A stretch of 64,000 bases of DNA from Paenibacillus sp. EZ-K15 (GTDB taxonomy: Bacteria > Bacillota > Bacilli > Paenibacillales > Paenibacillaceae), in the NCBI RefSeq assembly GCF_002573715.1, contig NZ_PDHM01000022.1, forward strand, positions 50,425 through 114,424. The letters are read 5' to 3'. Positions 50,931 to 60,380 of the stretch are shown here, piece by piece. The first letter of the stretch is position 1. Each line of letters opens with the position of its first letter. Both the position numbers and the translations under genes were made by a program. Under the pieces are notes generated by a model. The model saw nothing but the letters and a program-made list of their open reading frames with translations, was not told the DNA's origin and searched no databases.

Positions 50931-52883
50931 ATGCTGCTGCAAGCCAATGGCATTACGAAATTATACGGAGTTACGCCCGTGCTGGACGGGATCAGTCTAC
51001 AGGTGCTTGAACGCGAAAGAATCGGCCTTGTCGGAGTCAATGGAGCCGGGAAATCGACCCTGCTCAAAATTTTGGCAGGCGAGATGTCTTATGATGGCGG
51101 ACAAATCTTCAAGGCTAAGGAAACCACCGTCGGTTATCTTGCCCAGAACAGCGGGCTTCAGTCCGATTCGTCGATATGGAACGAGATGCTGGATGTCTTC
51201 ACTCCCCTTCTGGAGATGGAGCGCGAGCTGCGTCAGATGGAGGAACAAATTGCCGACCCGAGGTCGAGCGACGATCCGAAGAAATACCAGGAGCTTCTGG
51301 ATCGTTATGCGATCCGTTCGGACTGGTTCAAGGATCAGGGCGGTTATGAGATCGAAACACGTATCCGCAGCGTCCTCCACGGCATGGGATTTGGCAGCTT
51401 TTCGCCGGATACCTCCATTGCCACATTAAGCGGCGGGCAGAAGACAAGGCTGGCTCTTGCAAAAATATTGCTGCAGGCACCCGACCTGCTCATGCTGGAT
51501 GAACCGACGAACCATCTGGATATCGCAACCCTCACCTGGCTGGAGGATTATCTACGAGGCTATTCCGGTTCATTGCTTGTCGTTTCCCACGACCGCTATT
51601 TCCTGGATCGTCTCGTGACGACCATCGTTGAAATCGAACGCCGTCACTCCAAAAAATATACGGGGAACTACAGCCGGTATATTGAGCTGAAGGCAGCGGA
51701 ATACGAATCCCAACTGAAGCAATACGAGAAGCAGCAGGATGAGATCTCCCGCATGGAGACCTTCATTCAGCGAAATCTGGTCCGGGCCTCTACAACTAAG
51801 CGGGCGCAGAGCCGTCGCAAAGCGCTGGATAAAATGGAACGGATGGACAAACCGCTGGGGGATCTGAAGAAAGCACACTTTTCTTTTGAAGCCGAGTATA
51901 TGTCAGGCAAGGATGTGCTTCATGTGCGGGATCTGGCGCTTGCGTTCGGGCAGGACAAGCCATTGTTTAGGCAGGTTTCCTTTGATCTCAGCCGCGCGGA
52001 AACCGTAGCTTTGATCGGTCCCAACGGAGTTGGCAAATCGACGCTCCTTAAATGCCTGATCGGTACATTGAAGCCAACGGCCGGATCGCTTCAATGGGGG
52101 ACAAAAGTGAAGATCGGCTACTACGATCAAGAGCAATCCGAGCTGAATCCAAGCAATACCGTTCTGGAAGAACTATGGGGTACCTATCCGCATATGGAGG
52201 AAGCCCGCATCCGCACCGTTCTGGGCAACTTCCTCTTCAGCGGCGAAGATGTGCTCAAGAAGATCAGTTCCTTAAGCGGTGGGGAAAAAGCTCGCGTCTC
52301 GCTTGCCAAGCTGATGCTCCTGGAAGCCAACATGCTCATCTTGGACGAGCCGACGAACCATCTCGACTTATTTGCAAAAGAAGTTCTGGAATCGGCACTA
52401 ATGGATTACGAAGGCACTTTATTGTTCATATCCCATGACCGTTACTTCCTCAACAAAATGGCCGAACGCATCATCGAGCTTCATCCGGACGGCATTCAAC
52501 ATTTCCTGGGTAATTATGACGACTATACGGAGAAAAAGCAGGAAATTCTCGATATGAATGACGAACCTTCCGAGCCGTTTGCTCGTCACACGCTGAAGGT
52601 GGAAGGGAAAGCCGAAGCTACCGTCGAGAAACAGGGGGCCGTTTCTTTTGAAGCCGAAAAGCAAGCAAAGCGGGAGGAACGAAATCGTCAGCGCAAGCTC
52701 ACAAGTCTGGAAGAGCAAATTCATGCTTTGGAATCGGACATCTCCGAGCTAGAGACCGAGATGACGCTGCCGGAGATCTATCAGGATTATATGGCACTCC
52801 AAGAACGTCAGCAGTCGTTAGAGGAGAAAAAGAGTCAGCTTGAGCAAATTTTTGCCGAATGGGAGTCATTGCTGGAAACTTAA
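50931..52883 (+). CDS. ABC-F family ATPase (YdiF-type ribosome-associated factor)
   Basis: 650 aa with two ABC domains. Domain 1 has GVNGAGKSTLLKIL, LSGGQKTRLALAK, LLMLDEPTNHLD; domain 2 has GPNGVGKSTLLKCL, LSGGEKARVSLAK, MLILDEPTNHLD. The inter-domain linker (about 245-330, with QRNLVRASTTKRAQSRRKAL) is the P-site tRNA interaction motif, and a C-terminal coiled coil follows. No membrane parts. ABC-F proteins act on the ribosome, some giving antibiotic protection. GGAGGT lies 10 bases before the ATG. Confidence 0.92.
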   Translation: MLLQANGITKLYGVTPVLDGISLQVLERERIGLVGVNGAGKSTLLKILAGEMSYDGGQIFKAKETTVGYLAQNSGLQSDSSIWNEMLDVFTPLLEMERELRQMEEQIADPRSSDDPKKYQELLDRYAIRSDWFKDQGGYEIETRIRSVLHGMGFGSFSPDTSIATLSGGQKTRLALAKILLQAPDLLMLDEPTNHLDIATLTWLEDYLRGYSGSLLVVSHDRYFLDRLVTTIVEIERRHSKKYTGNYSRYIELKAAEYESQLKQYEKQQDEISRMETFIQRNLVRASTTKRAQSRRKALDKMERMDKPLGDLKKAHFSFEAEYMSGKDVLHVRDLALAFGQDKPLFRQVSFDLSRAETVALIGPNGVGKSTLLKCLIGTLKPTAGSLQWGTKVKIGYYDQEQSELNPSNTVLEELWGTYPHMEEARIRTVLGNFLFSGEDVLKKISSLSGGEKARVSLAKLMLLEANMLILDEPTNHLDLFAKEVLESALMDYEGTLLFISHDRYFLNKMAERIIELHPDGIQHFLGNYDDYTEKKQEILDMNDEPSEPFARHTLKVEGKAEATVEKQGAVSFEAEKQAKREERNRQRKLTSLEEQIHALESDISELETEMTLPEIYQDYMALQERQQSLEEKKSQLEQIFAEWESLLET

Positions 52884-52921
52884 AAAAAATTCACAAAAGT
52901 GTTTCAAATGGAGTTTTGCAT

Positions 52922-53170
52922 TTATACACAAACTTATCCCCAATAATGGTGCATAAGTTTACCATGGAAATGGCCGAAATGGCCATTTTTTTGTTGTTAT
53001 TCGCGCATCTTCGGTCCTATATCCAACTTTATCCACTAAGTTATTCACATTATCCACAGTTTCCACCGAAGAAATTGAAAATCCTGTCCCCTCTTTTCAG
53101 CGTATTGCAAAAGACCGATTTATCGACATTTTTCTCGCTTATGCACATTTTTCGGCGAATATGTGGATAA
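52922..53170. promoter_or_regulatory. Cluster of DnaA-box-like 9-mers
   Basis: TTATACACA (52922), TTATCCCCA (52934), TTATCCACT (53029), TTATTCACA (53041) and TTATCCACA (53050) on the plus strand, and TGTGGATAA (53162, the consensus on the minus strand). Two are perfect matches to TTATCCACA, the others have one mismatch each. The 478-base spacer contains no supported gene. Confidence 0.7.
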
Positions 53171-53266
53171 CGTTGTTCACAACTTGACAGAATTACATGT
53201 CTTATATAATAGCCTTCTATATAGACTTACCACTTGTTATTAGCCAGTTATATTGAGCTAGATTTT

Positions 53267-53307
53267 GAAAAAAGCGACCTTCCTCAGTGCAGTTCGGAAG
53301 GTCGCTT
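53267..53307 (-). terminator. Terminator after the leuA remnant
   Basis: AAGCGACCTTCC and GGAAGGTCGCTT form a perfect 12-bp stem with an 11-base loop, followed by TTTTTTC on the minus strand. Confidence 0.85.
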
Positions 53308-53361
53308 GTGCCGACAATTATCGAAGTGGAGACGTTAAGGTTCCTTGTTCAGCTTCCTCGC

Positions 53362-54645
53362 CTAGACCGACATCAACGCCGAGTTGCATGCAGCAACGTA
53401 TGCCAGGCCTGCGGCCATAACGATATCCTGGTGCACGGCCGTGCCGCGGAAGATCTTGCCGGCCTTCTCAACCGTGACCGCCGCTTCAGCATGCGCATCT
53501 TCGCCGCTGCTTAAGGAATGAAGTTCCAGATCGCCAAAGCGGATGGCGCTGCTAATTCCTTGGCTGATCGCCGAAATAACGGCTTGCACCGGACCGTCCG
53601 CCACGCTCGAGTAGGTGGCTTCCGTTTGCTCGCTCAGATGACGCAGCGTGACGGCCGCAACCCGGCTGCTGCCCGTTCCCGAAATGACCTGCGCCTCGGT
53701 CAGCTCATATACTTGGGCCGGTTTGCCTAGTGTGCTGCTCACCATCTGCAGCAGCTGATCATCGCTGACCACCTTCTGGCGGTCAGCCGTCTCCTTGAAG
53801 GTATCGTACAAGGACTCCATCTCGGCTCCATCGAGCTGGACACCGTACCTGGCAAGACGATCCTTCAGCGCATGACGACCGGAATGCTTGCCCAGCACGA
53901 TCATGCTCCGCGGAATCCCCAGCTTTTCCGGGTCCATAATCTCGTAGGTGCTTCGATCCTTCAGCAGACCGTCCTGGTGGATGCCGGATTCATGCTGGAA
54001 GGCGTTCCGACCGACCACAGGCTTATTAAAGGCAATTGGAAAATGCATCGCACCGCTAACGAGACGGGATACTTCATACAGCTTCTCGGCCGTAATACCC
54101 GTCTCCGCCCGCAGCAAGTCACCCCGGGTAGATAGAGCCATGACCAGCTCCTCCAGTGCGCAGTTGCCTGTACGTTCGCCCACCCCATTCACGGTAACCT
54201 CGATTTGGCTGGCACCGTTCTCGATCGCGGCCAGGCTGTTGGCTACAGCCAGACCGAGATCATTGTGGCAATGGGCGCTGTAGGCGACCGTCTTTCCGCC
54301 ACGGGCGCCTTCCCGCACGCGTCGGAACATCTGACCATATTCATTCGGAAGCGCATATCCAACCGTATCGGGCAGATTGATAATCGTTGCGCCCTCTTCA
54401 ATGACGGCCTCCACCATCTCAATCAGGTCGTCAATGCTGGTGCGCGAGGCATCCATCGCCGTAAATTCCACCACGTCGCTGAACTGCTTCGCATAAGCTG
54501 TCATCTCACGTGCCCTTGCCACTACATCCGGACGGCTCATGCGCAGCTGGTAGCGAAGATGGATGTCGGAAGACGAAATAAACAGATGAATTCGCCTTCT
54601 GGCCGCGTCTTGGGTGGCCTTGAAAAAAGCCCGCCATCTCTTCAT
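53362..54645 (-). pseudogene. leuA: 2-isopropylmalate synthase without its N-terminal catalytic segment
   Basis: The frame matches LeuA from about its residue 88 onward: RIHLFISSSDIHLRYQLRMS, FTAMDASRTS, HCHNDLGLAVANSL, NGVGERTGNCALEEL and the C-terminal regulatory domain to the end. The normal start, ribosome site and DTTLRDGEQ catalytic motif are gone. The first about 10 codons of the open frame lie inside the terminator of the second leucine T-box, so a deletion has joined leader and coding sequence. It is unlikely to make active enzyme. Confidence 0.85.
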
Positions 54646-55000
54646 ATAAGAGACGACGGGCTAACACCCTCCGTGGTACCACTCTAATTGACGCGCCTCG
54701 TTCGCAGCTGTTCCGCCGCGACATATACACGTCCACTCACGTCCATAATCTCCTCATACCGGCCCGACATGAAGAGAATGGACATCCTGATGACGGAGGA
54801 AACTCCGTAAGAGAGTATAGCTGCATTCATGGTCGTTGGGCTGTTTTGCTCCATCAACCAATGCGTGCTGCTGTTCCCCTCTTCCACTCCCGGGCGAGAT
54901 TCAAAGTTTGCTGCCGCTGCACGTTACACCAAACCCGCAGCTCTCTGTAGACAGCTCTCTTTTACTGCTCCCGTTCATCGCGTTTATACGATATGCTGTT
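54623..55000 (-). ncRNA. Second leucine-type T-box leader (ends at leuA remnant)
   Basis: On the minus strand the T-box TAGAGTGGTACCACGG is at about 54686-54671, then a terminator stem (GCCCGTCGTCTC against GAGATGGCGGGC) with TTTTTT ends at 54623. Stem I has GAATCTCGCCCGGGAG with CTC (Leu) in specifier position (54898-54896), one base further than in the first copy. It lies about 110 bases after the first T-box. Confidence 0.8.
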
Positions 55001-55118
55001 ATGCAGAATCTCATGATATCCGGCACTTCACCGGGTATCCTGCCTCTTTTTCACTGTTTCGTTTTTCATATGCCCACACTGCTGCTTGATCAAAGCATTA
55101 GCTGCCTAATAAGAATGC

Positions 55119-55466
55119 AAAAAAGCCTGCCATCTCTTATTCAAGAGACGACAGGCTATCCTATCGCGGTACCACTCTTGTTGACTCTAAGCTCCCGGGT
55201 TCATGCTGTTCCCGGACCTTAAAGCCCCCTCCATAGCCAAATCACAAATGATTTGTGCGCAGCCGTTCTCACGGAGGCCATCCCGTAACAAGGTCAAACT
55301 CCGCAATCAATCCATGCCTGATCGGCATTTCATTGCGCAAGGTTCCCTTGCTCCGCTCCCAGGTGAGTTCAGGTCCCTCTCGTCTGCGTTGCACCGTCCC
55401 GCAGCTCTCTTTATCCAAGGTTCACCTTACTGGTTCTGTTCTTCGCGTTTCAACATTCTGGAATTT
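55119..55466 (-). ncRNA. First leucine-type T-box leader
   Basis: T-box AAGAGTGGTACCGCGATAGG at about 55179-55160, and a terminator stem (AGCCTGTCGTCTCTTG against AAGAGATGGCAGGCT) with TTTTTT ending at 55119. Stem I contains GAACTCACC with CTC (Leu) as specifier (55367-55365). This RNA senses uncharged leucine tRNA and lets transcription through. A strong promoter is 10 bases upstream. Confidence 0.88.
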
Positions 55467-55473
55467 GATCAAG

Positions 55474-55502
55474 ATTATACGTCCTATACAAAGACGTGTC
55501 AA
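55474..55502 (-). promoter_or_regulatory. SigA-type promoter of the tandem T-box leader
   Basis: Perfect -35 TTGACA (55502-55497) and -10 TATAAT (55479-55474) with a 17-base spacer on the minus strand, directly downstream of tsaD. Its stem starts after about 8 bases. Confidence 0.85.
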
Positions 55503-55508
55503 GACGCT

Positions 55509-56558
55509 TTAGCTTAATGGCTCCGCCCAAAGTTCCAGCGACATTTGCGGGTCGGCCTTCATATCGAGCGACGTAAAGCTCCCCTGCTTCCATTTCAAAT
55601 GTGCCGCGGCAGCAATCATCGCTCCGTTATCGGTACAATACTGAAATGGCGGGATCGTCAGCATAATCCCTTCCTGCTTGCAACGTTCAGCCAATGTTCT
55701 ACGGAGCCCGCGATTAGCGGCAACGCCACCACACAGCAGCAGCTGCTTGGCATCATATGCTCTGACCGCGCGAACCGCCTTTTCCACGAGCACTTCGACC
55801 ACCGATTCCTGGAACCCCCGGGCTATCGCTTCCGTCCGGACTTCCTCTCCACGCATTTTGCTCTGATTGACGACATTTAATACAGCCGATTTCAGACCGC
55901 TGAAGCTAAAGTCGTAGGAATCCGGCTCCAGCCATACACGGGGAAGCTCCACAACATCTTCGGCCTCCAATGCCATACGGTCAACATGCGGACCCCCGGG
56001 ATACGGGAAGCCAAGCGCTCTGGCCACTTTGTCGTACGCTTCGCCAACCGCATCATCCCGCGTCCTGCCGATCAACTCAAAGCTGCCTTCGTCTTTCATG
56101 TAGACCAGCTCGGTGTGACCGCCGGAAACAACCAGCGCCATACAAGGGTAAGCGATATCGCCCACAAAGCGGTTGGCATAAATATGACCCGCAATATGAT
56201 GCGTGCCGATCAGCGGCTTGCCAAGCGCAAACGCCAGGCTTTTAGCAGCCATAACGCCAACGAGAAGCGCTCCGACCAAACCGGGTCCCTGCGTTACGGC
56301 GATCGCCGACAAATCCTTCATTTCAATGCCGGCCTCAGCTACGGCTTGTTCAATAATTAGCGTAATGCTCTCCACATGCTTGCGGGAAGCCACCTCGGGG
56401 ACCACCCCGCCAAAAGCTTTATGTGTTTCAATCTGGCTGGCAATGACGCTGGACAAAACCTCATAGCCATCCTTTACAACGGCAACCGAGGTTTCATCGC
56501 AGCTCGTTTCTATCGCCAATATGCAGCTGTGCTGCCGGTCCACTCTTTCTTCATTCAT
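55509..56558 (-). CDS. tsaD: tRNA N6-threonylcarbamoyladenosine synthase TsaD
   Basis: 349 aa. LAIETSCDETSVAVV begins the fold, and HHIAGHIYAN (HxxxH, metal) and GPHVDRMA follow. It transfers threonylcarbamoyl from TC-AMP to A37 of ANN-decoding tRNA, with TsaB and TsaE. The ATG at 56558 overlaps the rimI stop (ATGA), so translation is coupled. Last gene of tsaE-tsaB-rimI-tsaD. Confidence 0.96.
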   Translation of the reverse strand: MNEERVDRQHSCILAIETSCDETSVAVVKDGYEVLSSVIASQIETHKAFGGVVPEVASRKHVESITLIIEQAVAEAGIEMKDLSAIAVTQGPGLVGALLVGVMAAKSLAFALGKPLIGTHHIAGHIYANRFVGDIAYPCMALVVSGGHTELVYMKDEGSFELIGRTRDDAVGEAYDKVARALGFPYPGGPHVDRMALEAEDVVELPRVWLEPDSYDFSFSGLKSAVLNVVNQSKMRGEEVRTEAIARGFQESVVEVLVEKAVRAVRAYDAKQLLLCGGVAANRGLRRTLAERCKQEGIMLTIPPFQYCTDNGAMIAAAAHLKWKQGSFTSLDMKADPQMSLELWAEPLS

Positions 56559-57079
56559 GATAGCCTTTGACTTCCTTCCTCGCCATCGTCCTCCCGATAA
56601 GGGGGCAGATCTGCCCACATGATGAGTGCGTCTTCCTGGTTATCGGAATAATACCCCTTCCGGACACCAGCTGGCTTAAACCCTTTTTTGGTATATAAGT
56701 GCTGGGCAACGTGATTGGATACACGAACTTCCAGCGTCATTTTCTCCATTCCCATATAGGCAGCGGTCTTCATCAGTTCCGTAAGCAGTCGATCGCCCCA
56801 CTTGCGTCCGCGGTACTGCTCCAGCAGCGCAATATTCGTAACGTGTGCTTCGTCAACGATCGTCCACATGCCTGCATATCCAACCGTCTTGTCTTCGTAC
56901 TCCATAATCATATAACGTGCAAAATGATTCAGTTTCAGCTCATTGTGAAAAGCTTCTTCGGTCCAAGGCACGGTGAACGCTTCACGCTCCACCACGAGGA
57001 CCTCCGGAATATCCTCCAAGGTCATCAACCGAAAGGACAAACCGTCTTCACCATCTACCGGCTTCTTCTGCTGATCCAT
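56555..57079 (-). CDS. rimI: Ribosomal protein S18 alanine N-acetyltransferase RimI
   Basis: 174 aa GNAT. FRLMTLEDIPEVLVVEREAF, then TNIALLEQYRGRKWGDRL (motif A) and VRVSNHVAQHLYTKKGFKP (motif B), ending with the typical RKGYYSDNQEDALIM of RimI. Start at 57079 (MDQQKK) has AAGGGAG 12 bases upstream; the open frame runs further. Sits between tsaB and tsaD. Confidence 0.9.
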   Translation of the reverse strand: MDQQKKPVDGEDGLSFRLMTLEDIPEVLVVEREAFTVPWTEEAFHNELKLNHFARYMIMEYEDKTVGYAGMWTIVDEAHVTNIALLEQYRGRKWGDRLLTELMKTAAYMGMEKMTLEVRVSNHVAQHLYTKKGFKPAGVRKGYYSDNQEDALIMWADLPPYREDDGEEGSQRLS

Positions 57080-57098
57080 GACGAATCCTACGCTCCCT

Positions 57099-57890
57099 TC
57101 ACCGCTTACGCAGCAGGTTCGCTTCCGCTTCGGAAAGCTGTGTATAATTGGGCACCAGTGTATGCACATCATCCGCTTCCCCGGCGAGCAACCTGGCTGC
57201 TCCCAAGTACCCCATCCAGCGGCCTTCAAGCGAATACGGATGAATATGCAGCCCGTCTCCAAACCCAGGCTCAAGCCCGCGGGCGGTTTCGGCATGAAGC
57301 TCCACTTCCCCAGTAAACCAAAGGCAAACCGGGCGCTCCTCTTCGGGCAGCTTGCTGATCCGTTCCTGTATGGCCTCCACCCAGGATTGCATCAGGCGAA
57401 TACCGTCTTCTTCCATACGTATCGGCGCATCCTCTTGGCTCTCTGAATCGACAGCGAATAATGCCGTGTACACTTGTCCCCGTCTTGCATCCAGCAGCGG
57501 AATGACCCAGTGGACTCCCTTCTTCGGCTCGGCTTGATGCCATCCGGACTTCAAGCCCCCCCATGCCAAGGCATGCAGGCTGGATACCCCGACAATCGGG
57601 ATGTGATTAGCCCATGCCAATGTTTTGGCAGCCGTTACCGCAATCCGGATCCCTGTATAAGAACCCGGACCTACTCCTACGGCAATGCCGTCCATCTGTT
57701 CCATGCCGAGGCCTGCTTCCGCAAGCGCCTGTGCCATCACCGGGTGCAGATGCACCGAGTGGTTGCGGTCCGCATTCGTGTTCACTTCCGACAGCAGCTT
57801 GTCCTGCTCCATCACGGATACCGTCAGCGATGCCGTAGACGTATCCAGCGCCAAAAACCGCTGCTGCGGCTTCGTGTCATTGTTGTTCAT
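57099..57890 (-). CDS. tsaB: tRNA t6A complex subunit TsaB
   Basis: 263 aa. FLALDTSTASLTVSVMEQDK and VGVGPGSYTGIRIAVTAAKT are hallmark segments of TsaB, the inactive partner of TsaD. The start at 57890 (MNNNDTKP) overlaps the end of tsaE by 14 bases. A longer start at 57911 is also in frame. Confidence 0.92.
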   Translation of the reverse strand: MNNNDTKPQQRFLALDTSTASLTVSVMEQDKLLSEVNTNADRNHSVHLHPVMAQALAEAGLGMEQMDGIAVGVGPGSYTGIRIAVTAAKTLAWANHIPIVGVSSLHALAWGGLKSGWHQAEPKKGVHWVIPLLDARRGQVYTALFAVDSESQEDAPIRMEEDGIRLMQSWVEAIQERISKLPEEERPVCLWFTGEVELHAETARGLEPGFGDGLHIHPYSLEGRWMGYLGAARLLAGEADDVHTLVPNYTQLSEAEANLLRKR

Positions 57891-58380
57891 TCCAGCTACC
57901 CCATTTTTCATTCAAATCCCGGCACCACTCGCCATAGGGCTCGCCCTGGCTTGAAAGTGTGATGATCCGGTGAGTTTCGCCTGTCGTTTCAAGCTGGATA
58001 TGCAGATAACGCTCCGGCAAAAGCTCGGTGATCAGGCTGCTCCACTCCACGAGACAAACCCCTTCGCCAAAAAAATACTCATCCAGCCCGAGCTCATCCG
58101 CTTCATCGATCGACAAACGGTACACATCCATATGGTAGAGCGGCAGACGCCCCTCATATTCTTTAATAATCGTAAATGTCGGGCTATTCACAACCCCGTT
58201 CACACCAAGGTGCCGTGCAAAATGTTGGGAAAATGCCGTTTTCCCTGCTCCAAGATCTCCGTCCAGGCCGATGACAGTCCCTGGCTCCGCCCTAGCGGCC
58301 AGCCAAGCAGCAAGCTGCTCCGTCTCTTCCAGACTGCTTGAACTCATTCGAAACCGGCCCTCCGTACGGCCATTGTTCAC
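57877..58380 (-). CDS. tsaE: tRNA t6A complex ATPase TsaE
   Basis: 167 aa. Walker A GDLGAGKTAFSQHFA (about 41-56), NSPTFTIIKEY and YHMDVYRL. It hydrolyses ATP in the TsaBDE complex. GTG start with AAGGGTGGG about 7 bases upstream. First gene of the operon. Confidence 0.94.
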   Translation of the reverse strand: MNNGRTEGRFRMSSSSLEETEQLAAWLAARAEPGTVIGLDGDLGAGKTAFSQHFARHLGVNGVVNSPTFTIIKEYEGRLPLYHMDVYRLSIDEADELGLDEYFFGEGVCLVEWSSLITELLPERYLHIQLETTGETHRIITLSSQGEPYGEWCRDLNEKWGSWNEQQ

Positions 58381-58607
58381 TGATAACCCACCCTTTACTT
58401 AGTTTGCCCACATCTTAAAATACTTGATCTTCATTATATCGGTCCTCCCAAGCCGCTGCAAGAACATGAGTTTCGCTTTTAAGATTGGGATGGGAAAAGA
58501 AACGTCAACCCAGGTTTCAAACACTGACACGATGTAGTCAAAGATCAAGCCTTATAGTTAAACCAGAACAGAGATAAACAAAGATAAAAACCTTGAGGAG
58601 GATGACA

Positions 58608-59789
58608 ATGAACGTAACGAACAAACCGAACACAGCCCCTTTTTCTGAAACAACTATAACTCCCTTTCACATTCAAATTCCGGAATTGGACCTGATTGAT
58701 CTTAAGGAACGTTTGGCCCGTACTCGCTGGCCTGATGACCTGGAGGATAACCACTGGGATTATGGCACGCCGATGTCTTACCTAAAGAAGCTATCAACTT
58801 ATTGGAAGAATTCATATGACTGGCGTAAATATGAAGCCATGCTGAATGAATTTCCTCAATTCACGACCACCATCGATGGACAAAATATCCACTTCCTGCA
58901 TGTTCGCTCCCCTGAGCCTGATGCACTGCCTCTAATCGTTACCCATGGCTGGCCAGGATCGATTGTGGAGTTTATACATATGATTGAACCGCTCACCAAC
59001 CCAGGCAAGTACGGTGGAAATCCGTCCGATGCATTTCATCTCGTGATCCCTTCCCTTCCAGGTTTCGGCTTCTCCGGGCATACAACGGAACGGGGATGGA
59101 ACATTGAGCGTGTAGCTAGAGCGTGGGATGAATTAATGCGTCGCTTGGGCTATGAACGCTATGGAGCTCAAGGTGGAGATACCGGGTGTTTGGTTTCGGC
59201 TGAACTTGGCCGGATCGCTGCAGAACGTATCATTGGCGTTCACTGTAATGGTTTGTCGGTGTTCCCAACCGGAGATCCTGCTGAAACCAAGAACCTTACG
59301 GCTGCAGAGCAGCTGCGCTATGGTGAATTAGCCGGTGGCGGATTTGACGGGTCCGGATATGCCGTCCTTCAAGCAACCAGACCGCAGACACTATCCTACG
59401 GCTTAACAGATTCCCCGGTTGGTCAGCTTGCATGGATTGTGGAGAAGTTTAAGGCATGGACAGATCCAACGGCAGATCTCCCTGAGGATGCGGTTGATCT
59501 CGATCTCCTTCTTACAAATGTCTCGATCTATTGGCTCACGGCTACAGCAGGCTCCTCTGCAAGAATCTATAAAGAAAGTTCCAGTAATTGGGGAGCGCCA
59601 GCACCATATTGCTCGGTGCCCACGGGCGTGGCGGTCTTCCCTAAGGACCTTTCCATTCGGAGCATGGCTCAGCGCCAGTACAACATACTGCATTGGTCAG
59701 AATTCGACCGAGGCGGCCATTTCGCCGCATTGGAAGCTCCTGAATTGCTGGCTGATGATATCCGATTATTTTTCAGAGGGATTCGTTAA
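58608..59789 (+). CDS. Epoxide hydrolase family protein (EPHX1-like)
   Basis: 393 aa. The N-terminal epoxide-hydrolase domain (FHIQIPELDLIDLKERLART, RWPDD) is followed by an alpha/beta hydrolase fold: THGWPGSIVEF (oxyanion hole HGWPG), AQGGDTGCLVS with Asp as nucleophile (about 187), and a C-terminal GGHFAALE His. GAGGAGG lies 6 bases before the ATG; an upstream in-frame ATG at 58593 would overlap it. The natural substrate is unknown. Divergent from tsaE. Confidence 0.88.
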   Translation: MNVTNKPNTAPFSETTITPFHIQIPELDLIDLKERLARTRWPDDLEDNHWDYGTPMSYLKKLSTYWKNSYDWRKYEAMLNEFPQFTTTIDGQNIHFLHVRSPEPDALPLIVTHGWPGSIVEFIHMIEPLTNPGKYGGNPSDAFHLVIPSLPGFGFSGHTTERGWNIERVARAWDELMRRLGYERYGAQGGDTGCLVSAELGRIAAERIIGVHCNGLSVFPTGDPAETKNLTAAEQLRYGELAGGGFDGSGYAVLQATRPQTLSYGLTDSPVGQLAWIVEKFKAWTDPTADLPEDAVDLDLLLTNVSIYWLTATAGSSARIYKESSSNWGAPAPYCSVPTGVAVFPKDLSIRSMAQRQYNILHWSEFDRGGHFAALEAPELLADDIRLFFRGIR

Positions 59790-59804
59790 CGACGTAGTCA
59801 ACAC

Positions 59805-59860
59805 AAACACACCTTATCCGGTTTCCAACAATATGGGACCCGTACAAGGTGTGTTTCTCG
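59805..59860. terminator. Hairpin between epoxide hydrolase and sspH
   Basis: AAACACACCTT (59805) and AAGGTGTGTTT (59846) can pair with a 30-base loop. T runs are short on both strands; function as terminator for the two converging genes is likely but weak. Confidence 0.5.
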
Positions 59861-59905
59861 TGTTTATTAACCGATTAGACGGAGCTAAAGAGCCCCTGCA
59901 ATAAG

Positions 59906-60088
59906 CTATTCGCCTTCTTTCAGCCGGTCTACGTTCACAGTCAGTGTATTGGTCGGACGGGAACCAACCTGAACGGTGGCCATCCCGTTCTGCTGATCCA
60001 CATGCTCGATCCACACGGACTCTCCTCCCAGGTTGACCTTGTAAGTATCCTTGGAGTTGAAAATCTCCACGGCTCTCTGTATCTCCAT
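59906..60088 (-). CDS. sspH: Small acid-soluble spore protein H-type
   Basis: 60 aa. MEIQRAVEIFNSKDTYKVNL and VWIEHVDQQNGMATVQVGSR match the SspH family (about 59 aa) of minor spore core proteins. Lies 4 bases after the preceding gene, so they form an operon. Probably made in the forespore. Confidence 0.88.
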   Translation of the reverse strand: MEIQRAVEIFNSKDTYKVNLGGESVWIEHVDQQNGMATVQVGSRPTNTLTVNVDRLKEGE

Positions 60089-60092
60089 ACGT

Positions 60093-60380
60093 TTAGTCCT
60101 CCTTCTCCATATTTCTTGGCGATTCGTCCACGACGTCCATCGTATCGGTTGTAGAAGGGCCGATCAGCCCGTTATCCAGGGTGACATTGCCTCCGCCAAG
60201 CCCTTCGTTAATCATCCGGTCAATATCGAACATTGTAGATTCCCGAGAAATCTCACTCTCCTCCGACGTCAGGCTGTTCCAATCCACCGTTTCACCGTTC
60301 ACCGATTCTGCAGCGGAATGATCCGAGGCTCTGTCCTTCTGTATCTCTTCCGACGCTTCGGTTTCTCTAGACTCCATCAT
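60093..60380 (-). CDS. Acidic hypothetical protein upstream of sspH
   Basis: 95 aa, rich in Glu, Asp and Ser (MMESRETEASEEIQKDR, then TVDWNSLTSEESE and NRMINE-like stretch FDIDRMINEGLGGGNVTLDN). Likely unstructured, no membrane or signal segment. GGAGG lies about 12 bases before the ATG. It is cotranscribed with sspH, so it may be spore-specific. Family not recognised. Confidence 0.65.
   Translation of the reverse strand: MMESRETEASEEIQKDRASDHSAAESVNGETVDWNSLTSEESEISRESTMFDIDRMINEGLGGGNVTLDNGLIGPSTTDTMDVVDESPRNMEKED

Noticed and set aside
52859..53170. Plus-strand open frame of 103 codons
   Set aside because: It overlaps the end of the ABC-F gene and runs through the DnaA-box cluster. The translation is low in complexity and has no start signal.
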